The notes under the pieces were generated by a model, which did not search any database, had not been told where the DNA came from, and saw only the letters and a program-made list of their open reading frames with translations. Position numbers and translations under genes: made by a program. A DNA stretch of 64,000 bases, taken from contig JAATGM010000060.1 of NCBI GenBank assembly GCA_015654675.1, forward strand, positions 62,001 to 126,000. Direction: 5' to 3'. Numbering within the stretch: position 1 is the first letter of the stretch; every line of letters begins with the position of its first letter. Below, in pieces: positions 45,123 to 55,239 of this stretch. This stretch comes from Planctomycetota bacterium (GTDB taxonomy: Bacteria; Planctomycetota; Phycisphaerae; UBA1845; UTPLA1).

Positions 45123-45905
45123 ATGACACGTTTGTCGTCGGATGCTTCAAGGAAGTTCTGGCTTGTTTCAAAGGTCGCCGCATTTGCGCTGGCCGTTGCC
45201 GTGGTCGTCGGATCATCCGGAGCGAGCTGCGGCACCGCACCTCCTGATGGCGGGGGCGACGGTAATGTCGACCCGTGCGACATCACCAAGCAGAATGGCG
45301 GTACCTCACCGGTCGTCCTCAGTGGTGAGTCCGAGCTTGGCTCACCCAATGCGCCTGTGACGGTGATGGAATTCGCCGATCCGCAGTGCCCGTTCTGTGC
45401 CCGATTCACCAACAATACGTTTGGAACGCTTAAGAGCGAGTTCGTCGATTCCGGCAAGGTTCGCTGGATTTATCGCCATTTCCCGTTGGATAACATCCAC
45501 CCCAATGCTCGGACGGGAGCCCGCGCCGTTGAGTGCGCCGGACTTCAGAGCAAGTTCTTCGAATACCTCGAGCAGATCTTCGCCACCTATGACAACAATA
45601 CCGGCAAGGTCACCCTGCTCGATGGCTCGTCCAGCACCGCGATTGCAAATCTCAAGCAGCTCGCCGTTAACCAGGGCCTGGACGCTAACGCGTTCAATAG
45701 CTGTCTGGACAACAGCACCACCGCGAACGCGGTGGAAAGCGACTTCCAGTCCGGAGTTTCGCTGGGCGTGACCGGAACCCCCAGCTTCTTCATTACCTAC
45801 CAGCAGAACGGGCAGACCGTTACCAAGGTCGTCGCGGGCGCCGCTTCAACGGCGTGCTTCGAAACGCTGCTAAACTCGGCCCTTCGCGAAGCCGGCGTCC
45901 AGTAG
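45123..45905 (+). CDS. DsbA-like thioredoxin-fold exported protein
   Basis: 260 residues from ATG 45123, with an excellent GGAGGATTTC in front. A membrane-anchor or signal segment (VAAFALAVAVVVGSSGASC) may end in a weak lipobox. The thioredoxin domain has FADPQCPFCARF (CPFC active site), the DsbA helical insert and the cis-Pro loop as GVTGTPSFFI. Similar DsbA/TlpA-like proteins oxidise or reduce disulfides in the periplasm. No DsbB partner is in the window. Confidence 0.88.
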   Translation: MTRLSSDASRKFWLVSKVAAFALAVAVVVGSSGASCGTAPPDGGGDGNVDPCDITKQNGGTSPVVLSGESELGSPNAPVTVMEFADPQCPFCARFTNNTFGTLKSEFVDSGKVRWIYRHFPLDNIHPNARTGARAVECAGLQSKFFEYLEQIFATYDNNTGKVTLLDGSSSTAIANLKQLAVNQGLDANAFNSCLDNSTTANAVESDFQSGVSLGVTGTPSFFITYQQNGQTVTKVVAGAASTACFETLLNSALREAGVQ

Positions 45906-46220
45906 TCGGTTCACTAAAACTCAGCATGCAAGGGCGGCGTCGCCATTTCGTGACGCCGCTCTTTTTCTTGCGCGCTGCAGCATGGCAGGACATCCCAAGC
46001 GGTCCTGCCGATGTGGCAGAATTGCCGCGATCCGGCCAGTCGCGATCACGTCGCCTAATTCCAGTGGGGTCCGATAGTTATCGCAACTATAGCAGCGAGC
46101 CCTTCCAAGGCACAATGCTTGCTCTATCTACTCGCGCAACGGGTGCGTTTCTCTGCGCCCATTTCGCGGTGTTGGATCAGATATTCATAAGAATGCCAGA
46201 CAACAGGAGTAGCTTAACCC
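45906..46220. promoter_or_regulatory. Upstream region of groEL with two inverted repeats
   Basis: 315 bases without a gene. After the terminator (45930-45969) there are two perfect inverted repeats: GGCAGGAC (45984-45991) with GTCCTGCC (46002-46009), and ATAGTT (46074-46079) with AACTAT (46085-46090). No CIRCE element (TTAGCACTC-N9-GAGTGCTAA) is present, so HrcA control is not supported. AGGAG lies ten bases before the groEL ATG. I could not pick a convincing -35/-10 pair. Confidence 0.45.
45930..45969 (+). terminator. Rho-independent terminator after the DsbA-like gene
   Basis: A stem of about 11 pairs whose core is GCGGCGTC (45934-45941) with GACGCCGC (45952-45959), followed by CTTTTTCTT. 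It begins 25 bases after the stop codon. Confidence 0.8.
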
Positions 46221-47930
46221 ATGCCCGCCAAGCAGTTGTGTTTTGATACCGATGCTCGCACCGCCCTGCTCACAGGCGTCGAAAAGCTAGCCCAAGCCGT
46301 CAAGGCCACCCTCGGGCCCCGCGGCCAAAATGCCATTATTGACAAGGGATGGGGTGCACCGACGGTTACCAAGGACGGCGTCACTGTCGCCGAAGAAATC
46401 ACCCTGAAGGACAAGTTCGAGAACCTCGGGGCACAGCTCGTCAAGGAAGCGGCCTCCAAGACGTCTGAGTCGGCGGGTGACGGGACGACGACCGCCACCG
46501 TGCTGGCCGAGGCCATCTTCAAAGAGGGTCTCAAGAACGTCGCCGCCGGGGCCGACCCCTTCGCCCTCTGCCGCGGCATCGACAAGGCCGCCAAGGCGAT
46601 CGTCGAAGCCCTCAAGGGCCTCAGCAAGCCGATCAAGGCCGCCAAGCGGGACGACGTCATTAACGTCGCCTCGATCTCCGCCAACAACGACCGCGAAGTC
46701 GGCGAGAAACTGGCCGACTGCTTCGAGAAGGTCGGCAAGGACGGCGTCATCACCATCGAAGAAGGCAAGAGTCACGACACGACGGTCGACATCGTCGAAG
46801 GCATGCAGTTCGACCGCGGCTACCTCTCGCCGCACTTCGTCACCGATCAGGACGACATGACCTGCGTCTTCGACCGCGCCTTCGTCCTCATCTTCGAAGA
46901 AAAAATCTCCAGCGTGACGAAACTCGTCCCGCTGCTCGAGAAAGTCGCCCAGACCAAGCGTCCGCTGCTCATCGTCGCCGAAGACGTCGACGGCGAGGCC
47001 CTCGCGACGCTGGTCGTTAACAAGCTTCGCGGCATCCTCCAGATCTGCGCGGTCAAGGCCCCAGGTTATGGCGATCGCCGCAAGGCCATGCTCGAAGACA
47101 TTGCGATCCTCACCGGCGGCAAGCCCATCTTTAAGGACCTTGGCATTGAGCTCGACGGCGTAACCATTGCCGACCTCGGCCAGGCCAAGCGCGTCCAGGT
47201 CGACGCCGACAACACCACCGTCATCGAAGGTGCCGGCTCCAGCAAGGATATCCAGGGCCGCATCGAGCAGATCCGCCGCGAGATCGAGAACACCACCAGC
47301 GACTATGACAAAGAGAAGCTCCAGGAGCGTCTCGCCAAGCTCGCCGGCGGCGTCGCCCAGATCAAAGTCGGCGCGGCCACCGAAGCTGAGATGAAGCAGA
47401 AGAAGGCCCGCTACGAAGACGCCCTTCACGCCGCCCGTGCGGCCATTGAAGAAGGCGTGGTTCCCGGTGGCGGCGTCGCCCTCGTCCGCGTGGTCGGCGA
47501 GCTTGACAAGGTAAAGACGCGGACCGATGACGAAGCGACCGGTGTCGCGATCATCCGCCGCGCCATCACTGAGCCCCTCCAGACCATCGCCCGCAACGCC
47601 GGCTTCGATGGCCGCGTGGTCCTGCACAAGGTTCTGAAGTCGACCGGCTCGTTCGGCTTCAATGCCCTGACCGGCGAATATGGCGACCTGGTCAAGGACG
47701 GGGTCATCGACCCGACCAAGGTCGTCCGCACAGCCCTTGAGAACGCGTCGAGCGTTGCTCGAATCCTCCTCTCGACCGATTGCTGCATCACCGAGAAGCC
47801 CGACGCCAAGGAGAAGGGCGGCCCCGGTGGACCCGGCGGCGGCATGGACGACGAAATGGGTGGAATGGGAGGTATGGGTGGCATGGGCGGAATGGGAATG
47901 GGCGGCATGGGAGGCATGGGCGATTTCTAA
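46221..47930 (+). CDS. groEL: Chaperonin GroEL, copy 1 (with GGM tail)
   Basis: 569 residues, longer than the usual 545 mainly through the tail. All landmarks of a 60-kDa chaperonin are present: [26 protein letters not shown] with the catalytic Asp, the apical domain, and [19 protein letters not shown] with the second catalytic Asp. The C-terminus is an extended Gly-Gly-Met repeat (about 30 residues of MGGMGGMG type), longer than the 13-residue tail of E. coli. It folds client proteins inside the ring with GroES. It is followed by groES 72 bases later. Confidence 0.97.
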   Translation: MPAKQLCFDTDARTALLTGVEKLAQAVKATLGPRGQNAIIDKGWGAPTVTKDGVTVAEEITLKDKFENLGAQLVKEAASKTSESAGDGTTTATVLAEAIFKEGLKNVAAGADPFALCRGIDKAAKAIVEALKGLSKPIKAAKRDDVINVASISANNDREVGEKLADCFEKVGKDGVITIEEGKSHDTTVDIVEGMQFDRGYLSPHFVTDQDDMTCVFDRAFVLIFEEKISSVTKLVPLLEKVAQTKRPLLIVAEDVDGEALATLVVNKLRGILQICAVKAPGYGDRRKAMLEDIAILTGGKPIFKDLGIELDGVTIADLGQAKRVQVDADNTTVIEGAGSSKDIQGRIEQIRREIENTTSDYDKEKLQERLAKLAGGVAQIKVGAATEAEMKQKKARYEDALHAARAAIEEGVVPGGGVALVRVVGELDKVKTRTDDEATGVAIIRRAITEPLQTIARNAGFDGRVVLHKVLKSTGSFGFNALTGEYGDLVKDGVIDPTKVVRTALENASSVARILLSTDCCITEKPDAKEKGGPGGPGGGMDDEMGGMGGMGGMGGMGMGGMGGMGDF

Positions 47931-48002
47931 CGAATCGCGACAGTGTTCCAACCGCAAGTAATCAACGGCAATACCGAACTGAACTGATAGAGGAGCATCC
48001 AA

Positions 48003-48299
48003 ATGGCATCCCTGAAAATCAAACCACTCGACGACCGGATCGTGGTCGAGCAGGCCAGCGCCGAGGAAAAGACCGCCGGCGGAATCGTCCTGCCTGAAAC
48101 CGCCAAAGAGAAGCCGCAACGTGGCAAGGTTCTCGCGGCCGGTCCCGGCAAGCTGCTCGACAGCGGCAACCGCGGCCCGCTCGCCGTGCGCGTCGGTGAC
48201 GAAGTCTTCTACGGCAAGTACAGCGGCACCGAAGTCGAAATCGGCGGCAAGAAGTACACCGTCCTCCGCGAAAGCGACGTCCTCGCCGTCATCGACTGA
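48003..48299 (+). CDS. groES: Co-chaperonin GroES
   Basis: 98 residues. The mobile loop (AEEKTAGGIVLPETA) that docks on GroEL and the roof-forming loop are conserved, as is VLRESDVLAVID at the end. AGAGGAG precedes the ATG. It lies between two groEL genes, where the usual order is groES then groEL, so one GroES may serve both rings. Confidence 0.97.
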   Translation: MASLKIKPLDDRIVVEQASAEEKTAGGIVLPETAKEKPQRGKVLAAGPGKLLDSGNRGPLAVRVGDEVFYGKYSGTEVEIGGKKYTVLRESDVLAVID

Positions 48300-48337
48300 C
48301 AACGAAAACTGATCTCTGACTAACTCCGGGAGTCCAA

Positions 48338-49957
48338 ATGTCCGCCAAGCAACTGATGTTCGATCAAGTCGCCCGCGAGGGCGTTCGCAACGGCGTTCGA
48401 AAGCTCGCCGCCGCGGTCAAAGTCACCCTCGGCCCCGTTGGCCGAAACGTCGTCCTGAAGAAGAGCTGGGGCTCGCCCCGCATCACCAAGGACGGCGTCA
48501 CGGTCAGCAAGGAAATCGAGCTGGCCGACCCGTTTGAGAACATGGGCGCCAAGATGGTCAACGAAGTCGCCAGCAAGACCGGCGACCTCGTCGGCGATGG
48601 CACCACGACCGCCGTCGTTCTGGCCGAGGCCATGTTCAACGAGGGCATGCGAAATATCACGGCCGGCGCCAATCCGCTGCCCGTCAAGCGCGGCATCGAC
48701 AAGGCCGTCGAAGTCGCCGTTGCCGAGATCGCCAAGCTTGCCACCAAGGTGAAGGACAAAGACGCCGTCGCCAAGGTCGCGACCGTGTCCGCCAACGGCG
48801 ACGCCGCGATCGGCAAGCTCCTGGCCGATGCGATGGACGAAGTCGGCCGCGAAGGCGTCGTGACCATCGAGGAGGGCAAGGGCTTCGAGACCGAGAAGGA
48901 AGTCGTCGAAGGAATGCAGTTCGACAAGGGCTACATCTCGCCCTACTTCATCACCGACCCGACTGACATGGAGTGCGTCCTCGAGGACTGCTACATCCTG
49001 ATTCTCGAAAAGAAGGTCAGCAATCTCCGCGACCTGGTACCGCTGCTTGAGAAATCGGTCAGCACCGGCAAGCCGCTCCTCATCATTTCCGAAGACGTCG
49101 AAGGCGAGGCGCTGGCCACGCTGGTCGTCAATCGGCTGCGCGGCATCCTCAAGATCTGCGCTGTGAAGGCCCCCGGCTTCGGCGATCGCCGCAAGGCGAT
49201 TCTGGGTGATCTGGCCGTCGTCACCGGCGGCGAGTTCATCAGCGAAGATCGCGGCCTCAAGCTCGAAAGCATCGAGCTTTCCCAGCTCGGCCGAGCCAAG
49301 AAGATCGTCGTCGCCAAGGAAGCTACGACCATCATTCAGGGCGCAGGCAAGACCAAGGACATCGAGGCCCGCTGCGAGCAGATTCGCAAGCAGATCGAAA
49401 AGACCACCAGCGACTACGACCGCGAGAAGCTTCAGGAGCGGCTCGCCAAGCTGACCGGCGGCGTGGCCGTCATCCGCGTCGGCGGCGCGACCGAGACCGA
49501 AGTCAAAGAGCGCAAGGATCTGGTCGACGACGCCTTCCACGCAACCAAGGCCGCGTGGGAAGAGGGCGTCGTCCCGGGCGGCGGCGTGACCTACCTCCGC
49601 TGCATCAAGCCCATCAAGGAAGCCGCCAAGAAGGCGGAGGGCGACGAGCGCGTCGGCATGGAAATCGTCACTCGCGCGTTGGAATTCCCCACTCGCCAGA
49701 TCGCCGAGAACAGCGGCGCGGATGGGGCTGTCATCGTCTCCGAAATCCTCGAGAAGTCGGGGGCCTACGGCTACGACGCCCGCGCGGGCGACTTCATTGA
49801 CCTCGAAAAGGCCGGCATCATCGACCCGGCCAAGGTCTGCCGCTGTGCCCTCCAGAACGCGGCCAGCGTCGCCGGGCTGCTCCTGACCACCAGCGTCCTG
49901 ATCACCGAGCTCAAGGACAAGGACTCAGAAAAGGAAATCAACGGAGCAATCCGATAA
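48338..49957 (+). CDS. groEL: Chaperonin GroEL, copy 2 (no GGM tail)
   Basis: 539 residues. The ATP-site motifs are intact ([43 protein letters not shown]). The C-terminus ends in [15 protein letters not shown] with no Gly-Gly-Met repeat, so the inner-cavity floor differs from copy 1. The two copies differ through most of their length, which means an old duplication or separate origin. A GGGAG ribosome site is present. A strong terminator follows it, closing a groEL-groES-groEL unit. Confidence 0.95.
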   Translation: MSAKQLMFDQVAREGVRNGVRKLAAAVKVTLGPVGRNVVLKKSWGSPRITKDGVTVSKEIELADPFENMGAKMVNEVASKTGDLVGDGTTTAVVLAEAMFNEGMRNITAGANPLPVKRGIDKAVEVAVAEIAKLATKVKDKDAVAKVATVSANGDAAIGKLLADAMDEVGREGVVTIEEGKGFETEKEVVEGMQFDKGYISPYFITDPTDMECVLEDCYILILEKKVSNLRDLVPLLEKSVSTGKPLLIISEDVEGEALATLVVNRLRGILKICAVKAPGFGDRRKAILGDLAVVTGGEFISEDRGLKLESIELSQLGRAKKIVVAKEATTIIQGAGKTKDIEARCEQIRKQIEKTTSDYDREKLQERLAKLTGGVAVIRVGGATETEVKERKDLVDDAFHATKAAWEEGVVPGGGVTYLRCIKPIKEAAKKAEGDERVGMEIVTRALEFPTRQIAENSGADGAVIVSEILEKSGAYGYDARAGDFIDLEKAGIIDPAKVCRCALQNAASVAGLLLTTSVLITELKDKDSEKEINGAIR

Positions 49958-49993
49958 AATCAGGAGACGAAACCCTGGACGTTTGAAACCAGC

Positions 49994-50034
49994 GGGTGCC
50001 GGGCGTGGCGTCTCCACTCCCGGCACCCTTTTGT
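49994..50034 (+). terminator. Strong terminator closing the groE cluster
   Basis: A perfect ten-pair stem GGGTGCCGGG (49994-50003) with CCCGGCACCC (50019-50028), extended inward by GTGG with CCAC, followed by TTTTGTTT. Confidence 0.9.
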
Positions 50035-50070
50035 TTGGCGCAAGGCGGGCCCAAGCGTCCGTAGCGAGCA

Positions 50071-51201
50071 ATGCCAGTGGCTGCACGACGAGATTTGTAC
50101 GAAGTCCTGGGGGTCCAGCGCGAAGCCAGCCCCGATGACATCAAGCGCGCCTACCGCCAGGCCGCGCTCAAGTATCACCCCGACAGAAACAGCGAGGATC
50201 CGGACGCCGAGGACAAATTCAAGGAGGCCTCCGCCGCCTACGAGATCCTGTCCGATCCCGACAAGCGCCACCGCTACGACCGCTTCGGCCACGAGGGCCT
50301 CAATGGCGCATCCATGCACGATTTCTCCGGCATGCGCGCCGAAGACATATTCAGCATCTTCGGAGACATCTTCGGCGATGTCTTCGGTGGCGGCGGACGC
50401 GCCGATCGCGGCGTCAACCTCCAGCTCGAAATCGAGCTCGAACTCGCCGATGTCGCCCACGACGTCGAACGCCAGATCGAATTCACCCGAAATGATTTCT
50501 GCGACGTCTGCGGCGGAAACGGCGCCGAACCCGGCTCCAAACTCCGTACCTGCCAAACCTGCGGTGGTTACGGACAGGTCGAGCGCACCAGCGGCCTAGG
50601 CTTCTTCATGACCCGCATGGTCACCGCCTGCCCCGACTGCCGCGGCGCCGGAAAGACGGTCACCAAACCCTGCAAGCCCTGTCGCGGTCGCGGCCGCGTG
50701 CAGAAAGAGCGGCTGGTCACCATCAAGATTCCAGCCGGCGTTCAGGATGGCCAGGCCGTCCGACTCCGCGGCGAAGGCGAGCCGTCGCAACAGGGAGATT
50801 CTCGCGGCGATCTACTTTGCTACGTGCGCATCAAGCCGCACCCCTATCTTGTCCGCAACGGCAACGATCTGATCTTCGACCTCCCCATCAGTTTTACGCA
50901 GGCAGCTCTGGGCACAAAGGTGGAAGTGCCCACGCTGGCTGGCAAATCTGAGATCACCATTAAGCCCGGCTCACAGCACGCCGACCTTGTGCGGCTTGCC
51001 GGCAAGGGCGTGCCGGATGTCCGCTCGCGCCGCCACGGCGATCTCATCGTTCGACTGCTGATCGAAGTCCCGCGCCGCCTCAACGATCGCCAGCGCGAGT
51101 TGCTTTCTCAGTTCGCCGAGACGGAGGACAAGCAATCGCTCCCGACCACGCGCGGATTCTTCGAGAAGCTAAAGGAGTATCTGGCGTCGCTTTCGAGCTG
51201 A
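50071..51201 (+). CDS. dnaJ: Chaperone DnaJ (Hsp40, class I)
   Basis: 376 residues. J domain with the HPD tripeptide (YHPDRN), a short Gly/Phe stretch ([12 protein letters not shown]), four zinc repeats ([32 protein letters not shown]) and the C-terminal client-binding domain. It delivers clients to DnaK and stimulates its ATPase. dnaK itself is not in the window. grpE follows 15 bases later. Confidence 0.96.
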   Translation: MPVAARRDLYEVLGVQREASPDDIKRAYRQAALKYHPDRNSEDPDAEDKFKEASAAYEILSDPDKRHRYDRFGHEGLNGASMHDFSGMRAEDIFSIFGDIFGDVFGGGGRADRGVNLQLEIELELADVAHDVERQIEFTRNDFCDVCGGNGAEPGSKLRTCQTCGGYGQVERTSGLGFFMTRMVTACPDCRGAGKTVTKPCKPCRGRGRVQKERLVTIKIPAGVQDGQAVRLRGEGEPSQQGDSRGDLLCYVRIKPHPYLVRNGNDLIFDLPISFTQAALGTKVEVPTLAGKSEITIKPGSQHADLVRLAGKGVPDVRSRRHGDLIVRLLIEVPRRLNDRQRELLSQFAETEDKQSLPTTRGFFEKLKEYLASLSS

Positions 51202-51216
51202 CACCGTCGTGCCGCC

Positions 51217-51789
51217 ATGAAAAACAAGAACCCCGACAATAATGTCGCCATGCAGGACGAACCGGATCGCACGTCGACTGATCGCGCCGCGGACTCGCCC
51301 ACCGATCCGCTGAAGCAATCGCAGGCCGAGGCCTCCGAGTTCAAGGACAAATTCCTCCGTGCTCAGGCGGAAATCGCCAACGTCACCCGCCGCCTGAACG
51401 ACGAACGCGCCCAGGCCGTTCGTAACGCTAACGCCAATTTCGCACGCGAGCTGCTGCACGTGGTCGACAACTTCGAGCGGCTCATGGCTTCCGCCGCCGA
51501 CCGTCCGGCCGACGATCCGGTCGTTCAGGGGGCCAGACTGATTTTCGATTCGCTGCTCAAGGTCCTTCGCAACCACGGCGTCGAGCCGATTGAAACCGTC
51601 GGACAGCCGTTCGATCCGCGCCTTCACGAAGCCATTCTTCATCAGCCCAGCGATGTCGTGCCCGAAGGGCATGTCGTCGCCGAAATGACCAAGGGCTACA
51701 AAATGCATGACCGCGTGCTTCGCGCCGCCATTGTCTCGGTCGCAAAGAAGCCCGACGACGACCATCCCGGCCGAAAGGGCCACCACTGA
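51217..51789 (+). CDS. grpE: Nucleotide exchange factor GrpE
   Basis: 190 residues: an acidic N-terminus, a long coiled coil (about 30-75, with FLRAQAEIANVTRRLNDERAQAV) and a beta-wing domain (GVEPIETVGQPFDPRLHEAILHQPSDVVPEGHVVAEMTKGYKM in pattern). GrpE exchanges ADP for ATP on DnaK. The stop overlaps the ATG of the zinc-ribbon gene (TGATG), suggesting coupled translation. Confidence 0.95.
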   Translation: MKNKNPDNNVAMQDEPDRTSTDRAADSPTDPLKQSQAEASEFKDKFLRAQAEIANVTRRLNDERAQAVRNANANFARELLHVVDNFERLMASAADRPADDPVVQGARLIFDSLLKVLRNHGVEPIETVGQPFDPRLHEAILHQPSDVVPEGHVVAEMTKGYKMHDRVLRAAIVSVAKKPDDDHPGRKGHH

Positions 51790-52130
51790 TGCCCACGTAC
51801 GAATATCAATGCAAGACCTGCGGAAAGGTTTTTGATCTCTACCAGTCCATCTCTGACAAGCCGCTCCGGTCCACCCGTTGCGAACACTGCGGAAAAACGC
51901 GGAAGGTCGAACGTCTCATCGGTACCGGCGCGGCGCTGCTCTTCAAGGGCAGCGGGTTCTACCAGACGGACTACCGCAGCGACTCCTACAAAAAGGCCGC
52001 TTCAGCCGATTCCAAGCCCGCCACGGACGATAAGAAACCCGCGGACGCCAAGTCCGATGCGAAAAAGTCCGCGGCGCCCAAACCGGCCAAGTCCGACGCG
52101 CCCAAGAAGCCCAAATCGCAATCCGAGTGA
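51789..52130 (+). CDS. FmdB-type zinc-ribbon protein
   Basis: 113 residues. The FmdB/CxxC_CxxC_SSSS domain is at the start (MPTYEYQCKTCGKVF, then CEHCGKT) with the usual FKGSGFYQTDYRSDSYKK segment. The remaining 45 residues are a Lys/Ala/Pro/Asp-rich tail. The start overlaps the grpE stop. Its place at the end of a dnaJ-grpE unit suggests a role tied to protein quality control; the family function is poorly known. Confidence 0.85.
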   Translation: MPTYEYQCKTCGKVFDLYQSISDKPLRSTRCEHCGKTRKVERLIGTGAALLFKGSGFYQTDYRSDSYKKAASADSKPATDDKKPADAKSDAKKSAAPKPAKSDAPKKPKSQSE

Positions 52131-52273
52131 ACGTCGCATAATCACGCGCCGTGCGACCAGTGCGCTCCGGGGCCGCTTCGCCGGCGAAAGCATCCCGCTA
52201 TTGCCGACCCAGCCGCGACTTTTATAATGCCGACCACAGCCGGCCCACCGCCGTGCCCAAGGAGACTCGCCGA

Positions 52274-53677
52274 ATGCCGGACGAAAACGCGGATTCTCGC
52301 CGCATCAGCTGCTCCGATTTACTTCCATTCACGTCGATCTTCCGCGGTTTCAAACTCGCTACCGATCTTCGCAAGCTCGCACTCGCCACCGCCGCCGTTC
52401 TGCTCATCTATCTCGGCGGTCGCGTGCTGGATGGGATCTGGCCGAATGGCTCCAGCGTCGTCGTTTCCGAAGACGGCGTCTCCGAACTGAAGGTCTTCCT
52501 CGATTCCGGACTGAGCTGCGCCGAGACTTCCAAATGGATCAAGGACGTCGGCAAGAAAAAGAGTTCGAAGCGCATTGGCGTCTTTGATACGCTGCTCAAT
52601 CAGTCCCGCACAGTCGCCCTGCAGCTCAACGAAGCCACGCTGGGCTTTAGTCCCGGCGGTGTCATACGCACCGTTATCCAGGGCGCCGGTGCCAAGGTCT
52701 GGCTGGCGGTCATGCACCCGGTTTATGCACTCATTTATCTGCTCGGCGTCTGGCTGCCGGTCTGGGCCTTTTTCGGCGCGGCGATCTGTCGAATCGCCGC
52801 CATGCAGGCCGCCCGCGACGAGCGTCTCCCCATTGCCGACGCCCTCGCGTTTGCTCGCTCGAAGTTCTGGTCGTTCGTCTCCGCTCCGCTGCTGCCCATC
52901 GGTGTCATTATCATTGTCGGGCTGCTGCTCTTCCTTGGCGGCTTTGTCGGCGCGATTCCCGGTGTCGGTACGTTCCTCACGCCGCTCTTCTTCTTCCTCG
53001 CCATTCTGGGCGGCTTCGTGATCGCGATCGTTTCGATCGCCCTTGCGCTTGGAGCGCCGCTCATGTATCCGACCATCGCCGTCGAGGGCTCTGATGCATT
53101 TGATGCCCTTAGCCGCTCGTTCTCATACGTCGGCGAACGCATCTGGCGAACCCTGCTCTACTTCGCCGTCGCCCTGGTCTACGGCACGGTCTGCTTCGTC
53201 TTCGTCAAGCTCTTGGCCCGCATCGCGCTCTTCGCTTCGCACTTCTTCGTCGGACTCAGCATGAACATTGGCAGTGCGACCAGCGGCAAGACCGAGATAG
53301 CGCACAAGCTGGATGCCATGTGGCAGGCCCCCGCCCTCGACTTCTCGACGCCCTTCTACGGCGTTTTTGATCATTCCGTCGTCACCGGCTGGTCCGCCTT
53401 CGGCCGGTTCCTGCTCATGCTCTGGGTGTACGGCGTCTTTGCCGTCGTGGCGGGCTTTCTCATCAGTTATTTCCACTCCGCCAGCACCCTCGTCTATTTC
53501 CTCCTCCGCCGCGACGTCGATGCGACCGATATGGAGGAAGTGTTCGTGGAGGACCACGATCAACCGCCGTCCGCCGGCCAGCCCGCTGAGCCGCCGCCTC
53601 CGGCCCCCGCTACCTCGCCTGGTTCGCTCGCCTCGTTGCCCGTCGTCGGCCAAACCCAGCCGCACGATGGCCACTGA
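52274..53677 (+). CDS. Multi-span membrane protein, function unknown
   Basis: 467 residues from ATG 52274, preceded by AAGGAGA nine bases away. About six or seven hydrophobic helices (for example LALATAAVLLIYLGG, VYALIYLLGVWLPVWAFFGAAI, VIIIVGLLLFLGGFVGAI and FLLMLWVYGVFAVVAGFLISYF), a soluble segment around 60-130, and a Pro/Ala-rich acidic C-terminal tail. The SAMAAxxRI-like segment after the third helix (CRIAAMQAARDERLPIADALAFAR) is of the kind seen in Planctomycetota. No named family recognised. The next gene starts 14 bases later. Confidence 0.65.
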   Translation: MPDENADSRRISCSDLLPFTSIFRGFKLATDLRKLALATAAVLLIYLGGRVLDGIWPNGSSVVVSEDGVSELKVFLDSGLSCAETSKWIKDVGKKKSSKRIGVFDTLLNQSRTVALQLNEATLGFSPGGVIRTVIQGAGAKVWLAVMHPVYALIYLLGVWLPVWAFFGAAICRIAAMQAARDERLPIADALAFARSKFWSFVSAPLLPIGVIIIVGLLLFLGGFVGAIPGVGTFLTPLFFFLAILGGFVIAIVSIALALGAPLMYPTIAVEGSDAFDALSRSFSYVGERIWRTLLYFAVALVYGTVCFVFVKLLARIALFASHFFVGLSMNIGSATSGKTEIAHKLDAMWQAPALDFSTPFYGVFDHSVVTGWSAFGRFLLMLWVYGVFAVVAGFLISYFHSASTLVYFLLRRDVDATDMEEVFVEDHDQPPSAGQPAEPPPPAPATSPGSLASLPVVGQTQPHDGH

Positions 53678-53691
53678 CAACGGATCGAACA

Positions 53692-55239
53692 ATGAAAACT
53701 CAATCGGCCGACCGTCGTGATTCGCAGGTCAGCTTTCCTCATCCGGTGGCCATTGCGCTGTTTCTAATTGCCGCGCTGGTTATTGCGCCGGCCGGCTGCA
53801 CCGGGCTCTACCTTGCCTTCGGCCCCAACGGCTTATTCCCGCCAACCACGTCCGGTCCGGCCGCCGGTGGGTCGAACCCGGGCGGTACGCCGTCCCTGAA
53901 TCCGAGCACCGGCGGGCTTTCGAACCCCAGCAACACCGTTCCGACCACGTCCGCTCCGGCCCCCGTTTCGCCGCCGGCCTTTCGCATCAGTCTGCTCGAC
54001 GACCTGTTTGAGGCCACCGCCGGTCCCAACATGATCATCAGCACCGATTTCAACAATGACGGCCTCCCCGACTTCGCCTCGATTGCGTCCGAGTCGCAGG
54101 TCGTCCAGATTTTCGTCCGTGACGCCGCCAACACTCGCTACGACCAGCTCCCCATCGCCGGCGGATTGCCGCTCACTCGTATGGTCCGCATCGGCGCCGC
54201 CGATTTTGACGGCGATGGCCGCGTCGATCTCGCCGTTGCGGTCAGCAACACCGGTATTGCTCCAACTTCACCTGCCAGTAAGGTCGCGCAGATCGTTCTT
54301 ATCTTCGCCCCGCCCGATCCACGCGACCAACTGAGCTGGGTGACGGTCCCGCTGACCAACGCCTTCCGTCAATGCGACGACAAATCGATCTCCGACATGG
54401 TCGTCGCCGACTTCGACGGCGCGAACGGCCCGGACATCGCCTTCATGTCCAACGAGCCGCCTCCCAGTGGTTCCTCCATCCAGCGACGCTATATCTTCAT
54501 GTTCCTCAACCCCGGCCCGGGCTCAGCCCGCACGCCCGGCGCATGGGGCATTCCTCGCCCCGGCGTCTTTGGCACGCTTCCGCCCTTTGTTGAGATTGAT
54601 GCCCCGGACGCCACGCAACTCGCCGCCGCTGATATCGATGGCGACGGAAACATCGACCTGGTTGCGAGCTTTTCGCCGGCCGAGTCCTACAACATCCGCT
54701 GGTTGCAAAACCCGGGTCCCGCCAACATTGACCCCAATCCGGCCGTCGCATTGCCGCGCTGGGTCCGCCGCTTCGTCGGCCAGCAGGATAAGGGCGGCAA
54801 TGTACTGGCCGTTGCCGACATCGACGGCGACGGCGCTCCGGACGTCGGCGCTGCCACCAACGTCCCCACACCACTCATTCAGTGGTTCCGCAATCCCGGT
54901 ACGGCCACAGTCGCCGCCCAGGCCTTCCCTTGGAGTGTTTACAACATCGGCGCGACCACCGACACGCCTATCAACCAGCTTGCTTTTGCCGATCTCAACA
55001 ACGATGGCCGGCTTGACGCCTGGTTCGGCGCGGGCGGCGTGATTGGCGGATTCTTCCCGCGCACTGGCGCCAATTTCTTCGATTGGTGGACGCCCTTCAC
55101 GATCGCCTCTACCAATCCGGTCGCGACCATCGGCGTTCCGGCCTTCCTTGACATCGACAATAACGGCCGCACCGACTTCGTCGTGCCGCTCGACCGCACG
55201 GGCCTGACGCAGGACGGATTCGCCATCTTCGCACGATGA
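53692..55239 (+). CDS. Exported FG-GAP/VCBS-repeat protein
   Basis: 515 residues. A signal segment (VAIALFLIAALVIAPAGC) ends in a lipobox-like PAGC, so it is probably a lipoprotein. A Gly/Ser/Thr/Pro linker (about 45-95) leads to seven calcium-loop repeats of the type DFNNDGLPDFA, DFDGDGRVDLAV, DIDGDGNIDLVA and DIDGDGAPDVGA. The fold is a beta-propeller found in surface and adhesion proteins. The stop overlaps the sirtuin ATG (ATGA). Confidence 0.85.
   Translation: MKTQSADRRDSQVSFPHPVAIALFLIAALVIAPAGCTGLYLAFGPNGLFPPTTSGPAAGGSNPGGTPSLNPSTGGLSNPSNTVPTTSAPAPVSPPAFRISLLDDLFEATAGPNMIISTDFNNDGLPDFASIASESQVVQIFVRDAANTRYDQLPIAGGLPLTRMVRIGAADFDGDGRVDLAVAVSNTGIAPTSPASKVAQIVLIFAPPDPRDQLSWVTVPLTNAFRQCDDKSISDMVVADFDGANGPDIAFMSNEPPPSGSSIQRRYIFMFLNPGPGSARTPGAWGIPRPGVFGTLPPFVEIDAPDATQLAAADIDGDGNIDLVASFSPAESYNIRWLQNPGPANIDPNPAVALPRWVRRFVGQQDKGGNVLAVADIDGDGAPDVGAATNVPTPLIQWFRNPGTATVAAQAFPWSVYNIGATTDTPINQLAFADLNNDGRLDAWFGAGGVIGGFFPRTGANFFDWWTPFTIASTNPVATIGVPAFLDIDNNGRTDFVVPLDRTGLTQDGFAIFAR

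Noticed and set aside
45906-46220. CIRCE element or HrcA site before groEL
   Set aside because: No TTAGCACTC-N9-GAGTGCTAA or close variant on either strand.
46287-48302. 671-residue open frame on the minus strand across groEL and groES
   Set aside because: Antisense shadow of strongly biased GC-rich coding; the real chaperonin genes fully explain the region.
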